Origin: Brevundimonas sp. 357
GTDB taxonomy: Bacteria > Pseudomonadota > Alphaproteobacteria > Caulobacterales > Caulobacteraceae
Direction of reading: 5' to 3'
DNA length: 64,000 nt
Assembly (NCBI RefSeq): GCF_003938605.1
Contig: NZ_RHWX01000007.1
Location: 1 to 64,000, forward strand
Numbering within the stretch: the stretch's first letter is position 1; each line of letters opens with the position of its first letter. The translations under genes were made by a program, and so were the position numbers. The notes under the pieces were generated by a model. That model was not told where the DNA came from and did no database searches. It was given only the letters and a program-made list of their open reading frames with translations. Shown in pieces: positions 9,547 through 18,747 of the stretch.

Positions 9547-10649
9547 CCGCTCCCGCCCCGCGCACCTTCAACATCGTCGTCCTGCCCGGCGACGGCGTCG
9601 GTCCCGAAGTCGCCCTGGCGGCCCAGCGGGTGCTGACCTGCATCGGCGACATCTACGGCCATCGGTTCGACTTCACCGAACACCTGATCGGCGGCGCCGC
9701 CATCGACGCAACGGGCGAAGCCCTGCCGGAAGAAACGAAGGCCGCCTGTCTGGCCGCCGACGCCGTGCTGCTGGGCGCGGTCGGCGGGCCCAAATGGGAC
9801 GGCGCGCCGGTTCGTCCCGAGCAAGGCCTGCTGTCCATCCGCAAGGCCATGGGCCTGTACGCCAACCTGCGCCCGCTGCAGGTCTCGCCGGTCCTGGCCC
9901 ACCTGTCGCCGCTGAAGAAGGAGATCGTCGAGGGCGTCGACCTGATCGTCTTCCGCGAGCTGACCAGCGGCGTCTATTTCGGCGAGAAGACCCGCACCGA
10001 AACCCGCGCCTCGGACCTGTGCGTCTATACGGTCGATGAGATCGAGCGTGTCGCCCGCGCCGCCTTCCAGGCCGCCCAGCAACGCCGCGGCAAGGTGACG
10101 TCGGTCGACAAGGCCAATGTCATGGAGACCAGCCGCCTGTGGCGCGAGGTCGTGACCCACATCCACGCCGAGGAATATCCGCAGATCACCCTGGAGCACG
10201 CCCTGGTCGACTCCATGGCCATGCACCTGATCAGGAAGCCGCGCGACTATGACGTCATCCTGACCGAGAACATGTTCGGCGACATCCTGTCGGACGAGAT
10301 TTCGGTGCTGGGCGGCTCCATCGGCCTGCTGCCCTCGGCCTCCCTGGGCGCGGACGGTCCCGGCCTGTTCGAGCCGATCCACGGCTCGGCGCCCGACATC
10401 GCAGGGCAAGACCTGGCCAATCCGGTCGGCATGGTGCTGTCGGCGGCCATGATGCTGCGTCACAGTTTCGATCTGGAGGACGAGGCCGACTCCATCGAGG
10501 CGGCGGTCGCGGCCGTCCTGGCCTCGGGCGCGGTCACCGCCGACCTGGGCGGGCCGCTGGGCACGGTGTCGGCCACCCGCGCCATCGTCGACGCCATCCG
10601 CGCCATCCACTGGGCGGCGGCGCGTCATGTGCCGATGCACTGGGCCTAG
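9543..10649 (+). CDS. leuB: 3-isopropylmalate dehydrogenase
   Basis: NAD-dependent oxidative decarboxylase giving 2-oxoisocaproate, which IlvE turns into leucine. The true start is the ATG overlapping the leuD stop, giving 368 residues beginning [20 protein letters not shown]; an in-frame extension upstream lies inside leuD. Family marks are GAVGGPKWD, the RELTSGVYFGEKTR substrate loop, DSMAMHLIRKP and the HGSAPDIAGQDLANP cofactor segment. It is the last gene of the ilv-leu operon, directly before a terminator. Confidence 0.97.
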   Translation: MTAPAPRTFNIVVLPGDGVGPEVALAAQRVLTCIGDIYGHRFDFTEHLIGGAAIDATGEALPEETKAACLAADAVLLGAVGGPKWDGAPVRPEQGLLSIRKAMGLYANLRPLQVSPVLAHLSPLKKEIVEGVDLIVFRELTSGVYFGEKTRTETRASDLCVYTVDEIERVARAAFQAAQQRRGKVTSVDKANVMETSRLWREVVTHIHAEEYPQITLEHALVDSMAMHLIRKPRDYDVILTENMFGDILSDEISVLGGSIGLLPSASLGADGPGLFEPIHGSAPDIAGQDLANPVGMVLSAAMMLRHSFDLEDEADSIEAAVAAVLASGAVTADLGGPLGTVSATRAIVDAIRAIHWAAARHVPMHWA

Positions 10650-10671
10650 ACGACATCTATAATAGGAGACG

Positions 10672-10698
10672 AGAGGCGGGCTGCGGTCCGCCTCTTTT
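10672..10698 (+). terminator. Terminator of the ilv-leu operon
   Basis: AGAGGCGG and CCGCCTCT form an 8-bp stem with an 8-base loop, running into TTTT. It is placed 23 bases after the leuB stop and before the convergent tetR gene. Confidence 0.85.
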
Positions 10699-10702
10699 CA
10701 AT

Positions 10703-11311
10703 TCAGCCGTCGATCAGACCCTGAAGCGCCTTGGCCATGCGGTCGCGCAGGCGGTCCCGCTGCTCGTCCGTCAGGGCGGAGAAGCCGTCCGACAGTTCAC
10801 GGCCGATGGCCATGCCCATGATCAGGCCAGACGCCAGGCGCGCCCGCACGGCCGCGTCCTCGCCGCCGATCCACTGGATCAGGGGATCGAAGAAGCGGTT
10901 GTTCGCCGTGCGCTGCACCACGTCCATCGCCTTGGTCGAACCGATCGAGCGCAACAGGATCAGCAGGCCGCGCATCTTCTCGCCGGTCGGATCGGCGTCA
11001 CAACGGGCCGCCTCGCCAAAGACGACTTCCGTGGCCAGGCGCTGACCGAAATCGGCGCGGTCGCCCTCCATCAGGTCGCGTCCGTTCTTGCAACTGTCCA
11101 GCACGGACAGGAACAGATCTTCCTTCGAACCGAAGTAGCGGCTGATCAGCGCCGCATCGACGCCGACGTCGCGCGCCACGTCGCGCATGCCGACATCATC
11201 ATAGCTTTCCGCGCAGAAACGCTCGCGCGCCGCCTCCAGGATGGCCTGGCGGGTGGCGTTGGCGTTACGCGGGCGGGGGACGTCGCACAGGACCAATTGG
11301 TCGCACTCCAA
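10703..11311 (-). CDS. TetR-family repressor of the adjacent efflux operon
   Basis: The N-terminal helix-turn-helix is clear (RQAILEAARERF ... RDVARDVGVDAALISRYFGSKEDLF); the rest is a ligand-binding helical domain. Total length is 202 residues from a TTG at 11311. A second TTG five codons later has a better-spaced GGAG and may be the real start. It is divergent from the RND efflux genes, with an inverted repeat over the shared promoter region, so local repression relieved by an efflux substrate is the likely role. The ligand cannot be read from sequence. Confidence 0.88.
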   Translation of the reverse strand: MECDQLVLCDVPRPRNANATRQAILEAARERFCAESYDDVGMRDVARDVGVDAALISRYFGSKEDLFLSVLDSCKNGRDLMEGDRADFGQRLATEVVFGEAARCDADPTGEKMRGLLILLRSIGSTKAMDVVQRTANNRFFDPLIQWIGGEDAAVRARLASGLIMGMAIGRELSDGFSALTDEQRDRLRDRMAKALQGLIDG

Positions 11312-11325
11312 TAAACCTTACGCGC

Positions 11326-11377
11326 TATATGGCCTTGTCATCAGGCGTTGACAAGCGCGGCTTTCGTCGTCTTTAAG
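11326..11377. promoter_or_regulatory. Divergent tetR / RND promoters with operator
   Basis: Rightward: TTGACA (11348-11353), then 18 bases, then TTTAAG. Leftward: TTGTCA (11354-11349), then 17 bases, then CATATA (11331-11326). The two -35 elements overlap. An inverted repeat CTTGTCA-N8-TGACAAG (11334-11355) lies across them, the usual size of a TetR-family operator, so a bound dimer would block both directions. A separate perfect palindrome GACCAATTGGTC (11291-11302) sits at the tetR start and may be a second site. Confidence 0.6.
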
Positions 11378-11457
11378 TCAGCCAGTGTTGACTGGACGCA
11401 TCCTCCCCAAAGAGCGACAGTCTCCCAGATCACGTTACTCCCAAGGAGATTGCGCCG

Positions 11458-12645
11458 ATGCGCACGGTTAAGATCGCGGCCGCGTCCGCTCTGATGGCGG
11501 CCGCCCTCTATGGCTGTTCCAAGGGACAGGAAGCGCCCGCCCAGGGCGCGCCGCCCGTCACGGTGGCCGCCCCCCTGTCGCAACAGGTCGTCGATTGGGA
11601 CGAATTCACGGGTCGCTTCGAGGCGCCCCGTTCGGTCGACGTGCGCGCGCGCGTCGGCGGCTACATCCAGTCGGTCCACTTCAAGGACGGCGACTTCGTG
11701 CGCCAGGGCCAACCCCTGTTCACCCTGGACCCGCGTCCGGCCCAGGCCGCCCTGGCCTCGGCTCGCGCCCAACTGGCCCAGGGTCAGGCGCAACTGACGC
11801 TGGCCCGCACGGAACTGGCCCGCGCCGAGGGCCTGCTGGCCTCGCAGGCCGTGTCTCAGGCCGAGGTCGACTCCAAGCGCGGCGCCGTCCAGACCGCTGA
11901 GGCCGCCGTGGCCGCCGCCAACGCCGCCATTCGCGCCCGTCAGCTGGACGTCGAGTTCACCCGCGTCACCGCCCCGATCTCGGGCCGCGTGTCCGACCGC
12001 CGGGTCGATCCGGGCAACCTGATCGGCGGCGGTTCGTCGGCCGGCGACGTACTGACGACCATCGTCTCGTCCTCGCCGATCTACTTCGTCTTTGACGGCT
12101 CCGAAGCCCTGGCGCTGAAGTATCAGCGCGACGCCCGCAACGGTTCGGCCCCGATCCGCATCCGCCTGCAGGACGAGACCAGCTATGACCGCACCGGTAC
12201 GCTGGACTTCACCGACAACGCCATCGACGCTTCCTCGGGCACCATCCGCCTGCGCGCCGTGGTGCAGAACGCCGACGGCTTCCTGAAGCCCGGCATGTTC
12301 GGTCACGCCCAACTGGCGGGCTCGGGCGGCTATGCGGCCATGCTGGTGCCGGATTCCGCCGTCGTCACCGATGGCCCGCGCAAGGTGGTCTATGTCGTCG
12401 CCAAGGACGGCACGGTCGGCGCCAAGCCGGTCCAGCTGGGCCCCTTGGCCAACGGTCTGCGCGTCGTGCGCACGGGCCTGACGCCGGACGACCGGGTCAT
12501 CATCAACGGCCTTCAGCGCGCCCGTCCGGGCCAGAAAGTCACCGCCCAGAACGGAACCATCAAGGCCGAGCAAACCAAGACCGACGCGCCCGTGACCACG
12601 GCGCCGGTCGCTTCGTCCGCCACCTTCGTCGCCAGCGCCGGCTGA
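11458..12645 (+). CDS. RND efflux periplasmic adaptor lipoprotein
   Basis: Membrane-fusion protein linking the inner-membrane pump to the outer-membrane channel. The first 20 residues form a lipoprotein signal ending in the lipobox LYGC, so it is probably anchored by an acylated Cys20. It then shows the lipoyl/barrel-sandwich half GGYIQSVHFKDGDFVRQGQPLF, an alanine/glutamine-rich helical hairpin (about residues 95-160), the second lipoyl half (TAPISGRVSDRRVDPGN) and beta-barrel domains. Length (395) fits the AcrA/MexA family. AAGGAG precedes the start. It is the first gene of the efflux operon. Confidence 0.93.
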   Translation: MRTVKIAAASALMAAALYGCSKGQEAPAQGAPPVTVAAPLSQQVVDWDEFTGRFEAPRSVDVRARVGGYIQSVHFKDGDFVRQGQPLFTLDPRPAQAALASARAQLAQGQAQLTLARTELARAEGLLASQAVSQAEVDSKRGAVQTAEAAVAAANAAIRARQLDVEFTRVTAPISGRVSDRRVDPGNLIGGGSSAGDVLTTIVSSSPIYFVFDGSEALALKYQRDARNGSAPIRIRLQDETSYDRTGTLDFTDNAIDASSGTIRLRAVVQNADGFLKPGMFGHAQLAGSGGYAAMLVPDSAVVTDGPRKVVYVVAKDGTVGAKPVQLGPLANGLRVVRTGLTPDDRVIINGLQRARPGQKVTAQNGTIKAEQTKTDAPVTTAPVASSATFVASAG

Positions 12646-12675
12646 GGAGGGGGCTCACGAGCCGGAACCTGATTC

Positions 12676-15600
12676 ATGAACATATCCCGCTTCTTCATCG
12701 ACCGACCGATCTTCGCGATCGTGATCTCGGTCTTAATCACCCTGATCGGCGCCTTCGCCATGCCGATGCTGCCGCTGGCGCAGTATCCCGACATCGCGCC
12801 GCCGACGATCAGCGTGACCGCCTCCTACGCCGGCGCCTCGGCTGAAACCCTCTCCGAAACGGTCGCCGCGCCGCTGGAGCAGGAGATCAACGGCGTCGAG
12901 AACATGCTCTACATGACCTCGTCGTCCACCTCGGACGGCCGGGTCTCCGTGACCGTGACCTTCCAGCCGGGCACCGATCTCGATACCGCCCAGGTGCTGG
13001 TGCAGAACCGGGTCGCCCTGGCCGAGCCGCGCCTTCCGGCGCAGGTCCGTCAGGTCGGCGTGGTCGTCAACAAGGAGTCCTCGGGCTTCCTGATGCTGGC
13101 CTCGCTGACGTCCGACGATCCCGGCATCGACAGCGACTACCTGGGCAACATGGCTCAGTCGACGATCCGCGACCGCCTGCTGCGGATCAACGGCGTCGGC
13201 GGCGTCCAGGTCTTCGGCGGCGGCAACTACTCCATGCGCATCTGGATCGACCCGGCCAAGGCGGCCGCGCGCGACCTGACCGCGCCCGAGATCGTCGCCG
13301 CCCTGCAGGCCCAGAACGTCCAGGCCGCCGGCGGCTCGATCGGCCAGCCCCCCTTCCCGACCAACGCCGCCGCCTTCGAGCTGCCGGTTCAGGTCGAGGG
13401 TCGTCTGTCGGCCCCGGAAGAGTTCGGCAAGGTCGTACTCAAGACCGACGCTCAAGGGCGCGTGACCCGCGTCAGCGACATCGCCCGCATCCAACTCGGC
13501 TCGGAAATCTACGGCGTCGAGGGCTACTTCAACGGCCAGCGCGGCGTCGGCGTCGCCGTCATCCAGCAACCCGGTTCAAACGCCCTGTCGACGGCCAATG
13601 CGGTCATCGCCGAACTGGACGCCATCAAGGCCGACTTCCCGCCGGGCGTGAAATACGCCATCCCCTATAACCCGACGGAATACGTCGCCGCCTCGGTTTC
13701 GGCCGTGGAGGACGTGCTGATCGAAGCCGTCTTCCTGGTGATGATCGTCATCCTGGTCTTCCTGCAGACCTGGCGCGCGGCCATCATCCCGATCCTGGCC
13801 ATCCCGGTCGCCCTCGTCGGCACCTTCGCGGTGCAGCTGGCCCTGGGCTATTCGATCAACTCCCTGTCGCTGTTCGCCCTGGTTCTGGCCGTCGGCATCG
13901 TCGTCGACGACGCCATCATCGTGGTCGAGAACGTCGAGCGTTACATCCGCGAGGGCCTGACCCCCAAGGAAGCGGCCTATCGGTCGATGCAGGAAGTGTC
14001 GGGCGCCCTGATCGCCATCTCCCTGGTGCTGACCTCGGTGTTCGTGCCGACCGCCTTCGTGCCCGGCATCCCCGGCATCTTCTTCCGCCAGTTCGCCGTC
14101 ACCATCGCCTCGGCGACGCTGATTTCGCTGCTGGTGTCGCTGACCCTGTCCCCGGCCCTTTCGGCCCTGCTGCTCAAGCCGCACAAGGATCACGACCAGC
14201 ACCGCAAGCCGGGCCTGATCGGCACGGTGATGTATTACCTCGGCTGGGCCGGAGCCAAGTTCAACGAAGGCTTCGACTGGGTGTCGGACCGTTACGGCCG
14301 TCTGACCGCCCGCCTGATCCGCATGGTCACCATCATGCTCGTCATCTACGCCGCCCTGCTGGCGCTGACGGGCTGGCGCATGGCCGACACGCCCACCGGC
14401 TTCATTCCGGCCCAGGACCAGGGCGTGCTGATCGGCGTCGTCCAGCTTCCACCGGGCGCCTCGCTGGAACGCACCAAGGCCGCCATGACCAAGGCTGTCG
14501 AGATCGTCCAGAAGGCCGACGGCGTTCAGGAAGTCACCGCCTTCGCCGGCCTGGACGGCTCCAGCTTCTCGCTGTCGTCCAACGCCGCGACCATGTTCAT
14601 CAAGCTGAAGGACTATGAAGAGCGGACCACGCCCGAACTGGAAGCCTCGGCCCTGGCCGGCGCGCTCAGCGGGGCGACCGGCGTCATCGAGGAAGCCAGC
14701 ATCTTCATGCTGTCGCCCCCGCCCGTTCAGGGCATGGGCACCGGCTCGGGCTTCAAGATGATGATCCAGGACCGTTCCGGCGCCGGCTTCCAGGCTCTGG
14801 AAGGCGCGACCTTCGCCATGATGGGCGCGGCCGCTCAGGCGCCGGAGCAGGTGCAGCAGGTGTTCAGCCTCTACAACACCGGCTCGCCGCGCATCGCCGC
14901 CAATGTCGACCGCGACAAGGCCCTGCTGATGGGGGTCCAGCCCTCGACCGTGTTCAGCACCCTGGGCACCTACCTCGGCTCGACCTACGTCAACGACTTC
15001 AACTTCCTGGGCCGCACCTTCCGCGTGACCGCCCAGGCCGAGCCCGCCTATCGCGACGAGCTGGCCGACATCGCCAACCTGAAGGTCCGTTCGGCCTCGG
15101 GCGGGATGGTGCCGATCGGTTCTGTGGCGACCCTGGCCGACGATTCCGGCCCGGCGCGCGTGGTCCGCTACAACCTGTTCCCGGCTTCGGAACTGCAGGG
15201 TGAAGCGGCGCCGGGCGTGTCCACCGGCGACGCCATCGCCACGATGGAAGAGCTGGCGGCCAAGACGCTGCCGGATGGCTTCAGCTACGAGTGGACCGAA
15301 ATCGCCCTGCAGGAGAAGCAGGCGGCGGGCGGCGCGACCATCATCTTCATCATGGCGGTGGTGTTCGTCTTCCTGGTGCTGGCCGCTCAGTATGAGGCCT
15401 TCACCCTGCCGCTGGCGGTCATCATGATCGTGCCGATGTGTATCCTGGCGGCCATTCTCGGGGTGAACCTGCATGGTCTGGACAACAACATCCTGACCCA
15501 GGTCGGCCTGGTGGTCCTGATCGCGCTGGCGGCCAAGAACGCCATCCTGATCGTGGAATTCGCCAAGCAGGCTGAGGACGAAGAGGGCCTGAACCGTTGG

Positions 15601-15945
15601 GACGCCGCCATCCAAGCCGCGCGCCAGCGTCTGCGCCCGATCCTGATGACCTCGTTCGCCTTCATCTTCGGCGTGCTGCCCCTGGCCATCGCCACGGGCC
15701 CCGGCTCGGAGATGCAGAACGCCCTGGGCATCGCGGTGGTCTATGGGATGCTGGGGGTGACCTTCTTCGGTCTGATCTTCACCCCGGTCTTCTATGTCAT
15801 CTGTCGCTGGATGGCGGGCAAGCTGCCCAAGGCGCCGGGCAAGGAGCGCGAGCTCCCGACCAGCTTCGGCTCCACCCCGCACGACCCCTTTGACCCCGAC
15901 GGCCCGGAACCGGCTCCCGCCGCTCCGCGCCAGGGAGATGCGTAA
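12676..15945 (+). CDS. RND multidrug efflux transporter (HAE1/AcrB family)
   Basis: Proton-driven inner-membrane pump of 1089 residues with twelve expected transmembrane helices and two large periplasmic loops. The start MNISRFFIDRPIFAIVISV is typical of HAE1 permeases. The proton-relay aspartates are visible in VGIVVDDAIIVVENVER (TM4), and the TM10 region reads VVLIALAAKNAILIVEFAKQ. The C-terminal tail is about 40 residues longer than in AcrB and is rich in proline and acidic residues. It lies 30 bases after the adaptor and 1 base before the outer-membrane component. Confidence 0.95.
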   Translation: MNISRFFIDRPIFAIVISVLITLIGAFAMPMLPLAQYPDIAPPTISVTASYAGASAETLSETVAAPLEQEINGVENMLYMTSSSTSDGRVSVTVTFQPGTDLDTAQVLVQNRVALAEPRLPAQVRQVGVVVNKESSGFLMLASLTSDDPGIDSDYLGNMAQSTIRDRLLRINGVGGVQVFGGGNYSMRIWIDPAKAAARDLTAPEIVAALQAQNVQAAGGSIGQPPFPTNAAAFELPVQVEGRLSAPEEFGKVVLKTDAQGRVTRVSDIARIQLGSEIYGVEGYFNGQRGVGVAVIQQPGSNALSTANAVIAELDAIKADFPPGVKYAIPYNPTEYVAASVSAVEDVLIEAVFLVMIVILVFLQTWRAAIIPILAIPVALVGTFAVQLALGYSINSLSLFALVLAVGIVVDDAIIVVENVERYIREGLTPKEAAYRSMQEVSGALIAISLVLTSVFVPTAFVPGIPGIFFRQFAVTIASATLISLLVSLTLSPALSALLLKPHKDHDQHRKPGLIGTVMYYLGWAGAKFNEGFDWVSDRYGRLTARLIRMVTIMLVIYAALLALTGWRMADTPTGFIPAQDQGVLIGVVQLPPGASLERTKAAMTKAVEIVQKADGVQEVTAFAGLDGSSFSLSSNAATMFIKLKDYEERTTPELEASALAGALSGATGVIEEASIFMLSPPPVQGMGTGSGFKMMIQDRSGAGFQALEGATFAMMGAAAQAPEQVQQVFSLYNTGSPRIAANVDRDKALLMGVQPSTVFSTLGTYLGSTYVNDFNFLGRTFRVTAQAEPAYRDELADIANLKVRSASGGMVPIGSVATLADDSGPARVVRYNLFPASELQGEAAPGVSTGDAIATMEELAAKTLPDGFSYEWTEIALQEKQAAGGATIIFIMAVVFVFLVLAAQYEAFTLPLAVIMIVPMCILAAILGVNLHGLDNNILTQVGLVVLIALAAKNAILIVEFAKQAEDEEGLNRWDAAIQAARQRLRPILMTSFAFIFGVLPLAIATGPGSEMQNALGIAVVYGMLGVTFFGLIFTPVFYVICRWMAGKLPKAPGKERELPTSFGSTPHDPFDPDGPEPAPAAPRQGDA

Positions 15946-15946
15946 A

Positions 15947-17386
15947 ATGAACGGCAAACTCCGTACTCTGCTGACCGCCGCGGGGTCGGCCGCCCTGCTC
16001 GCCGCCTGCGCGGTGGGCCCCAAGGCGCCGCTCCCCACCCTCCCGGCCGAAGGCCAGGGCGCCTTCGTCGGCTCGCAATCCGCCTCGGTTTCGACCGAGG
16101 CGGCCCGCGACGACTGGTGGCGGCTGTATCAGGATCCGACGCTGGACGGCCTGATCCAGCAGGCCCTGACTGAGAACAACGAGCTGGAGGCGGCCGCAGC
16201 CAATCTGCGCGCTGTCCGGGCCTCGCTGTCCGAAGCCCGCTCGGGCCGGTTCCCGACCACCACCACCTCGGCCGCCTATAACCGCAGCCGGGCCTCGACC
16301 GACACCGTGCCGACCGCCGGCGGCGCCAAGCTGCCGGAAGTCGACACCTATGACGTCGGCCTGGACGTCTCCTATGAGATCGACCTGTTCGGCCGGGTGG
16401 AGTCCTCCATCCGCGCCGCGCGGGGCGACGTGGCCGCCGCCGCCGCCGCCCTGGAGGTCGTGCGGGTGACCGTCGCGGCCGAAACGGCCCGGGCCTACGC
16501 CGACACCTGCTCGGCCAACGCCCAGATCGCCGTGGCCGAGCGGACCATCGACCTGCAGGCCAAGACCGTCGACCTGACCCAGCGCCTGCTGGACGGGGGC
16601 GCCGGCAACGGCCTGGACGTGGCTCGCGCCCGCGCCGCCCTGGAGCAGACCCGCGCCAGCCTGCCGCCCCTGCGGGCGTCACGCGACGGCGCCCTGTTCC
16701 GCCTGGCCACCCTGACCGGCCGCACTCCGGCCGAGGCCAGCGAGGCGGCTCGCGCCTGCCAGTCGCCGCCGCAACTGTCGCAGCCGATCCCGGTCGGCGA
16801 CGGCGCGGCCCTGCTGGCTCGCCGTCCCGACGTGCGTCAGGCGGAGGCCCGCCTGTCGGCGGCCGCCGCCCGCGTCAACGTCGCCACCGCCAACCTCTAT
16901 CCCAGCATCCGCCTGGGCGGGTCGGTGGGTTCGACGGCGCTCGACGCCTCGGATCTGGGCGAGGACGCCAACTTCCGCTTCAGCGTCGGCCCGCTGATCT
17001 CCTGGTCCTTCCCCAACGTCTGGGCGGCCCGGGCCCGGATCAAGCAGGCGGACGCCCAGTCGGACGCAGCCCTGGCGACCTTCGACCAGACCGTGCTGAC
17101 GGCGCTGCAGGAAACCGAGACGGCGCTCAGCGCCTACGCCAACGAACTGGACCGCCGCACGGCCCTGCGCACCGCGCGGGATCAGGCGGCCACCGCGGCC
17201 CGCCTGTCGCGTCTGCGTTTCGACGCGGGCGCCGACAGCTTCCTGACGGTGCTCGATTCCGAGCGGACCCTGGCCGGCGCCGACGCCGCCTTGGCCGCCT
17301 CGGAAGCCCAGGTCACCACCTACCAGATCGGCCTGTTCAAGGCCCTGGCGGGTGGTTGGGAACAGGCTCCCGATCCCGAAGCCTGA
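15947..17386 (+). CDS. Outer-membrane efflux lipoprotein (NodT/OprM family)
   Basis: TolC-like channel completing the tripartite pump. The ATG at 15947 is chosen because GGGAG lies 9 bases upstream; an ATG at 15938 is too close to that site, and longer versions run into the pump gene. The 479 residues begin with a lipoprotein signal ending in LAAC, followed by DDWWRLYQDPTLDGLIQQAL, the standard opening of the OEP repeat. Two OEP repeats with long coiled coils follow. A terminator lies 26 bases downstream. Confidence 0.94.
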   Translation: MNGKLRTLLTAAGSAALLAACAVGPKAPLPTLPAEGQGAFVGSQSASVSTEAARDDWWRLYQDPTLDGLIQQALTENNELEAAAANLRAVRASLSEARSGRFPTTTTSAAYNRSRASTDTVPTAGGAKLPEVDTYDVGLDVSYEIDLFGRVESSIRAARGDVAAAAAALEVVRVTVAAETARAYADTCSANAQIAVAERTIDLQAKTVDLTQRLLDGGAGNGLDVARARAALEQTRASLPPLRASRDGALFRLATLTGRTPAEASEAARACQSPPQLSQPIPVGDGAALLARRPDVRQAEARLSAAAARVNVATANLYPSIRLGGSVGSTALDASDLGEDANFRFSVGPLISWSFPNVWAARARIKQADAQSDAALATFDQTVLTALQETETALSAYANELDRRTALRTARDQAATAARLSRLRFDAGADSFLTVLDSERTLAGADAALAASEAQVTTYQIGLFKALAGGWEQAPDPEA

Positions 17387-17412
17387 CCTTCAGCCTCAAG
17401 CTGAAACTAGGA

Positions 17413-17442
17413 CGCCCGGCCGGTTCGCCCGCCGGGCGTTTT
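17413..17442 (+). terminator. Terminator of the RND efflux operon
   Basis: CGCCCGGC and GCCGGGCG form a perfect 8-bp stem with a 10-base loop followed by TTTTC. It lies just after the outer-membrane channel gene. Confidence 0.85.
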
Positions 17443-17574
17443 CTTTGGCGGCTCTTCTGCTGAACCGACGACGATCCGAATATTATTCATAACGACACTG
17501 CCAATCCGACACCGCAATGAACAATCGTCGCCAAAAACTTGGCTTGAACGATGATCTTGCGATAGGGAGGCTGG

Positions 17575-18747
17575 GTGACCTCCTCCGCCGCCCCCCTCCC
17601 CGAAGCCCTTGAGGCCGCCGCCTCGCCTGCCGTCGCCCTGGCCCAGGCGCGCCGGGTGGTGATCAAGATCGGCTCCTCCCTGCTGTTCGACGCCGCGCGC
17701 CGCGCCGTCGCCGCCGACTGGCTGGCGAGCCTGGCCGCCGACATCGCCGACCTGCGTCGCCAGGGACGAGAGGCAGTCGTCGTCTCATCCGGAGCCGTCG
17801 CCTTGGGACGCGGACGACTGAACCTGTCGTCCAGCCGCCTTCAGGACAAACAGGCCGCCGCCGCTGTGGGCCAATCCCTGCTGATGCACGCCTGGGAGAA
17901 AGCCCTGGCGCCCCACGGCCTGATGGCGGGCCAGGTGCTGCTGACGCGCGACGACACCGAACGGCGCCGCCGCTGGCTAAACGGCCGCGCCACCCTGGAG
18001 GCCCTGCTGACCCACGGCGTCATCCCCGTGGTCAATGAAAACGACACCGTCGCCACCGAAGAGATCCGCTATGGCGACAACGACCGACTGGCCGCGCGCG
18101 CGGCCCAGCTAGGGCGCGCCGACCTGTTGATTCTGCTGTCCGACGTGGACGGCCTTTACACCGCCGACCCGCGCCGCGATCCGAACGCCCGCCATCTGCC
18201 GCTGATCGAGCGGCTGACGCCCGACATTCTGGCCATGGCCTCAGGCGCCAATGCGCAGGCCGGGGTCGGCACGGGCGGCATGGCGACCAAGCTGGCCGCG
18301 GCCCAGATCGCCGCCTCGGCCGGATGCGCCACCGTCATCGCCTCGGGCCTGAGCAACCATCCGCTGAAGGCTGTGAGCGAAGGCGCCCGCGCCAGCCTGA
18401 TCCTGGCCCCCGCCACGCCTCTGGCCGCGTGGAAACAGTGGATCGCCGGCAGCGTGGCGCCCGGCGGCGCCCTGACGCTCGACGCCGGAGCCGTCGCCGC
18501 CCTCCATGCCGGAAAGAGCCTGCTGCCCTCCGGCGTCGTCGCCGTCAGCGGCGACTTCGGCAAGGGCGACAGCGTGCGCCTGATCTGTCCCGACGGGGCG
18601 CGCGTCGGCGTCGGTCTGGCGTCCTACGCCGCCGAAGAGATCGCCCTGATCCGAGGCCGTCATTCCGACGCGATCGAAAGCCTGCTGGGCTATCGCGGCC
18701 CCTCGGTCGTCATCCACCGCGACGATCTGGTTCTGGAGGACCGATGA
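17575..18747 (+). CDS. proB: Glutamate 5-kinase
   Basis: Phosphorylates glutamate, the first step of proline synthesis. The 390 residues carry an amino-acid-kinase domain ([11 protein letters not shown] at about 24-34, [40 protein letters not shown]) and a C-terminal PUA domain (about 290-370). The GTG start follows GGGAGG. The product is proline-feedback sensitive in the family. Its stop overlaps proA as ATGA, so the kinase and the reductase that takes its unstable product are co-translated. Confidence 0.95.
   Translation: MTSSAAPLPEALEAAASPAVALAQARRVVIKIGSSLLFDAARRAVAADWLASLAADIADLRRQGREAVVVSSGAVALGRGRLNLSSSRLQDKQAAAAVGQSLLMHAWEKALAPHGLMAGQVLLTRDDTERRRRWLNGRATLEALLTHGVIPVVNENDTVATEEIRYGDNDRLAARAAQLGRADLLILLSDVDGLYTADPRRDPNARHLPLIERLTPDILAMASGANAQAGVGTGGMATKLAAAQIAASAGCATVIASGLSNHPLKAVSEGARASLILAPATPLAAWKQWIAGSVAPGGALTLDAGAVAALHAGKSLLPSGVVAVSGDFGKGDSVRLICPDGARVGVGLASYAAEEIALIRGRHSDAIESLLGYRGPSVVIHRDDLVLEDR

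Noticed and set aside
13576..16038. An 820-residue minus-strand frame
   Set aside because: Mirror of the RND pump gene; rich in His, Asp and Arg with no recognisable fold.
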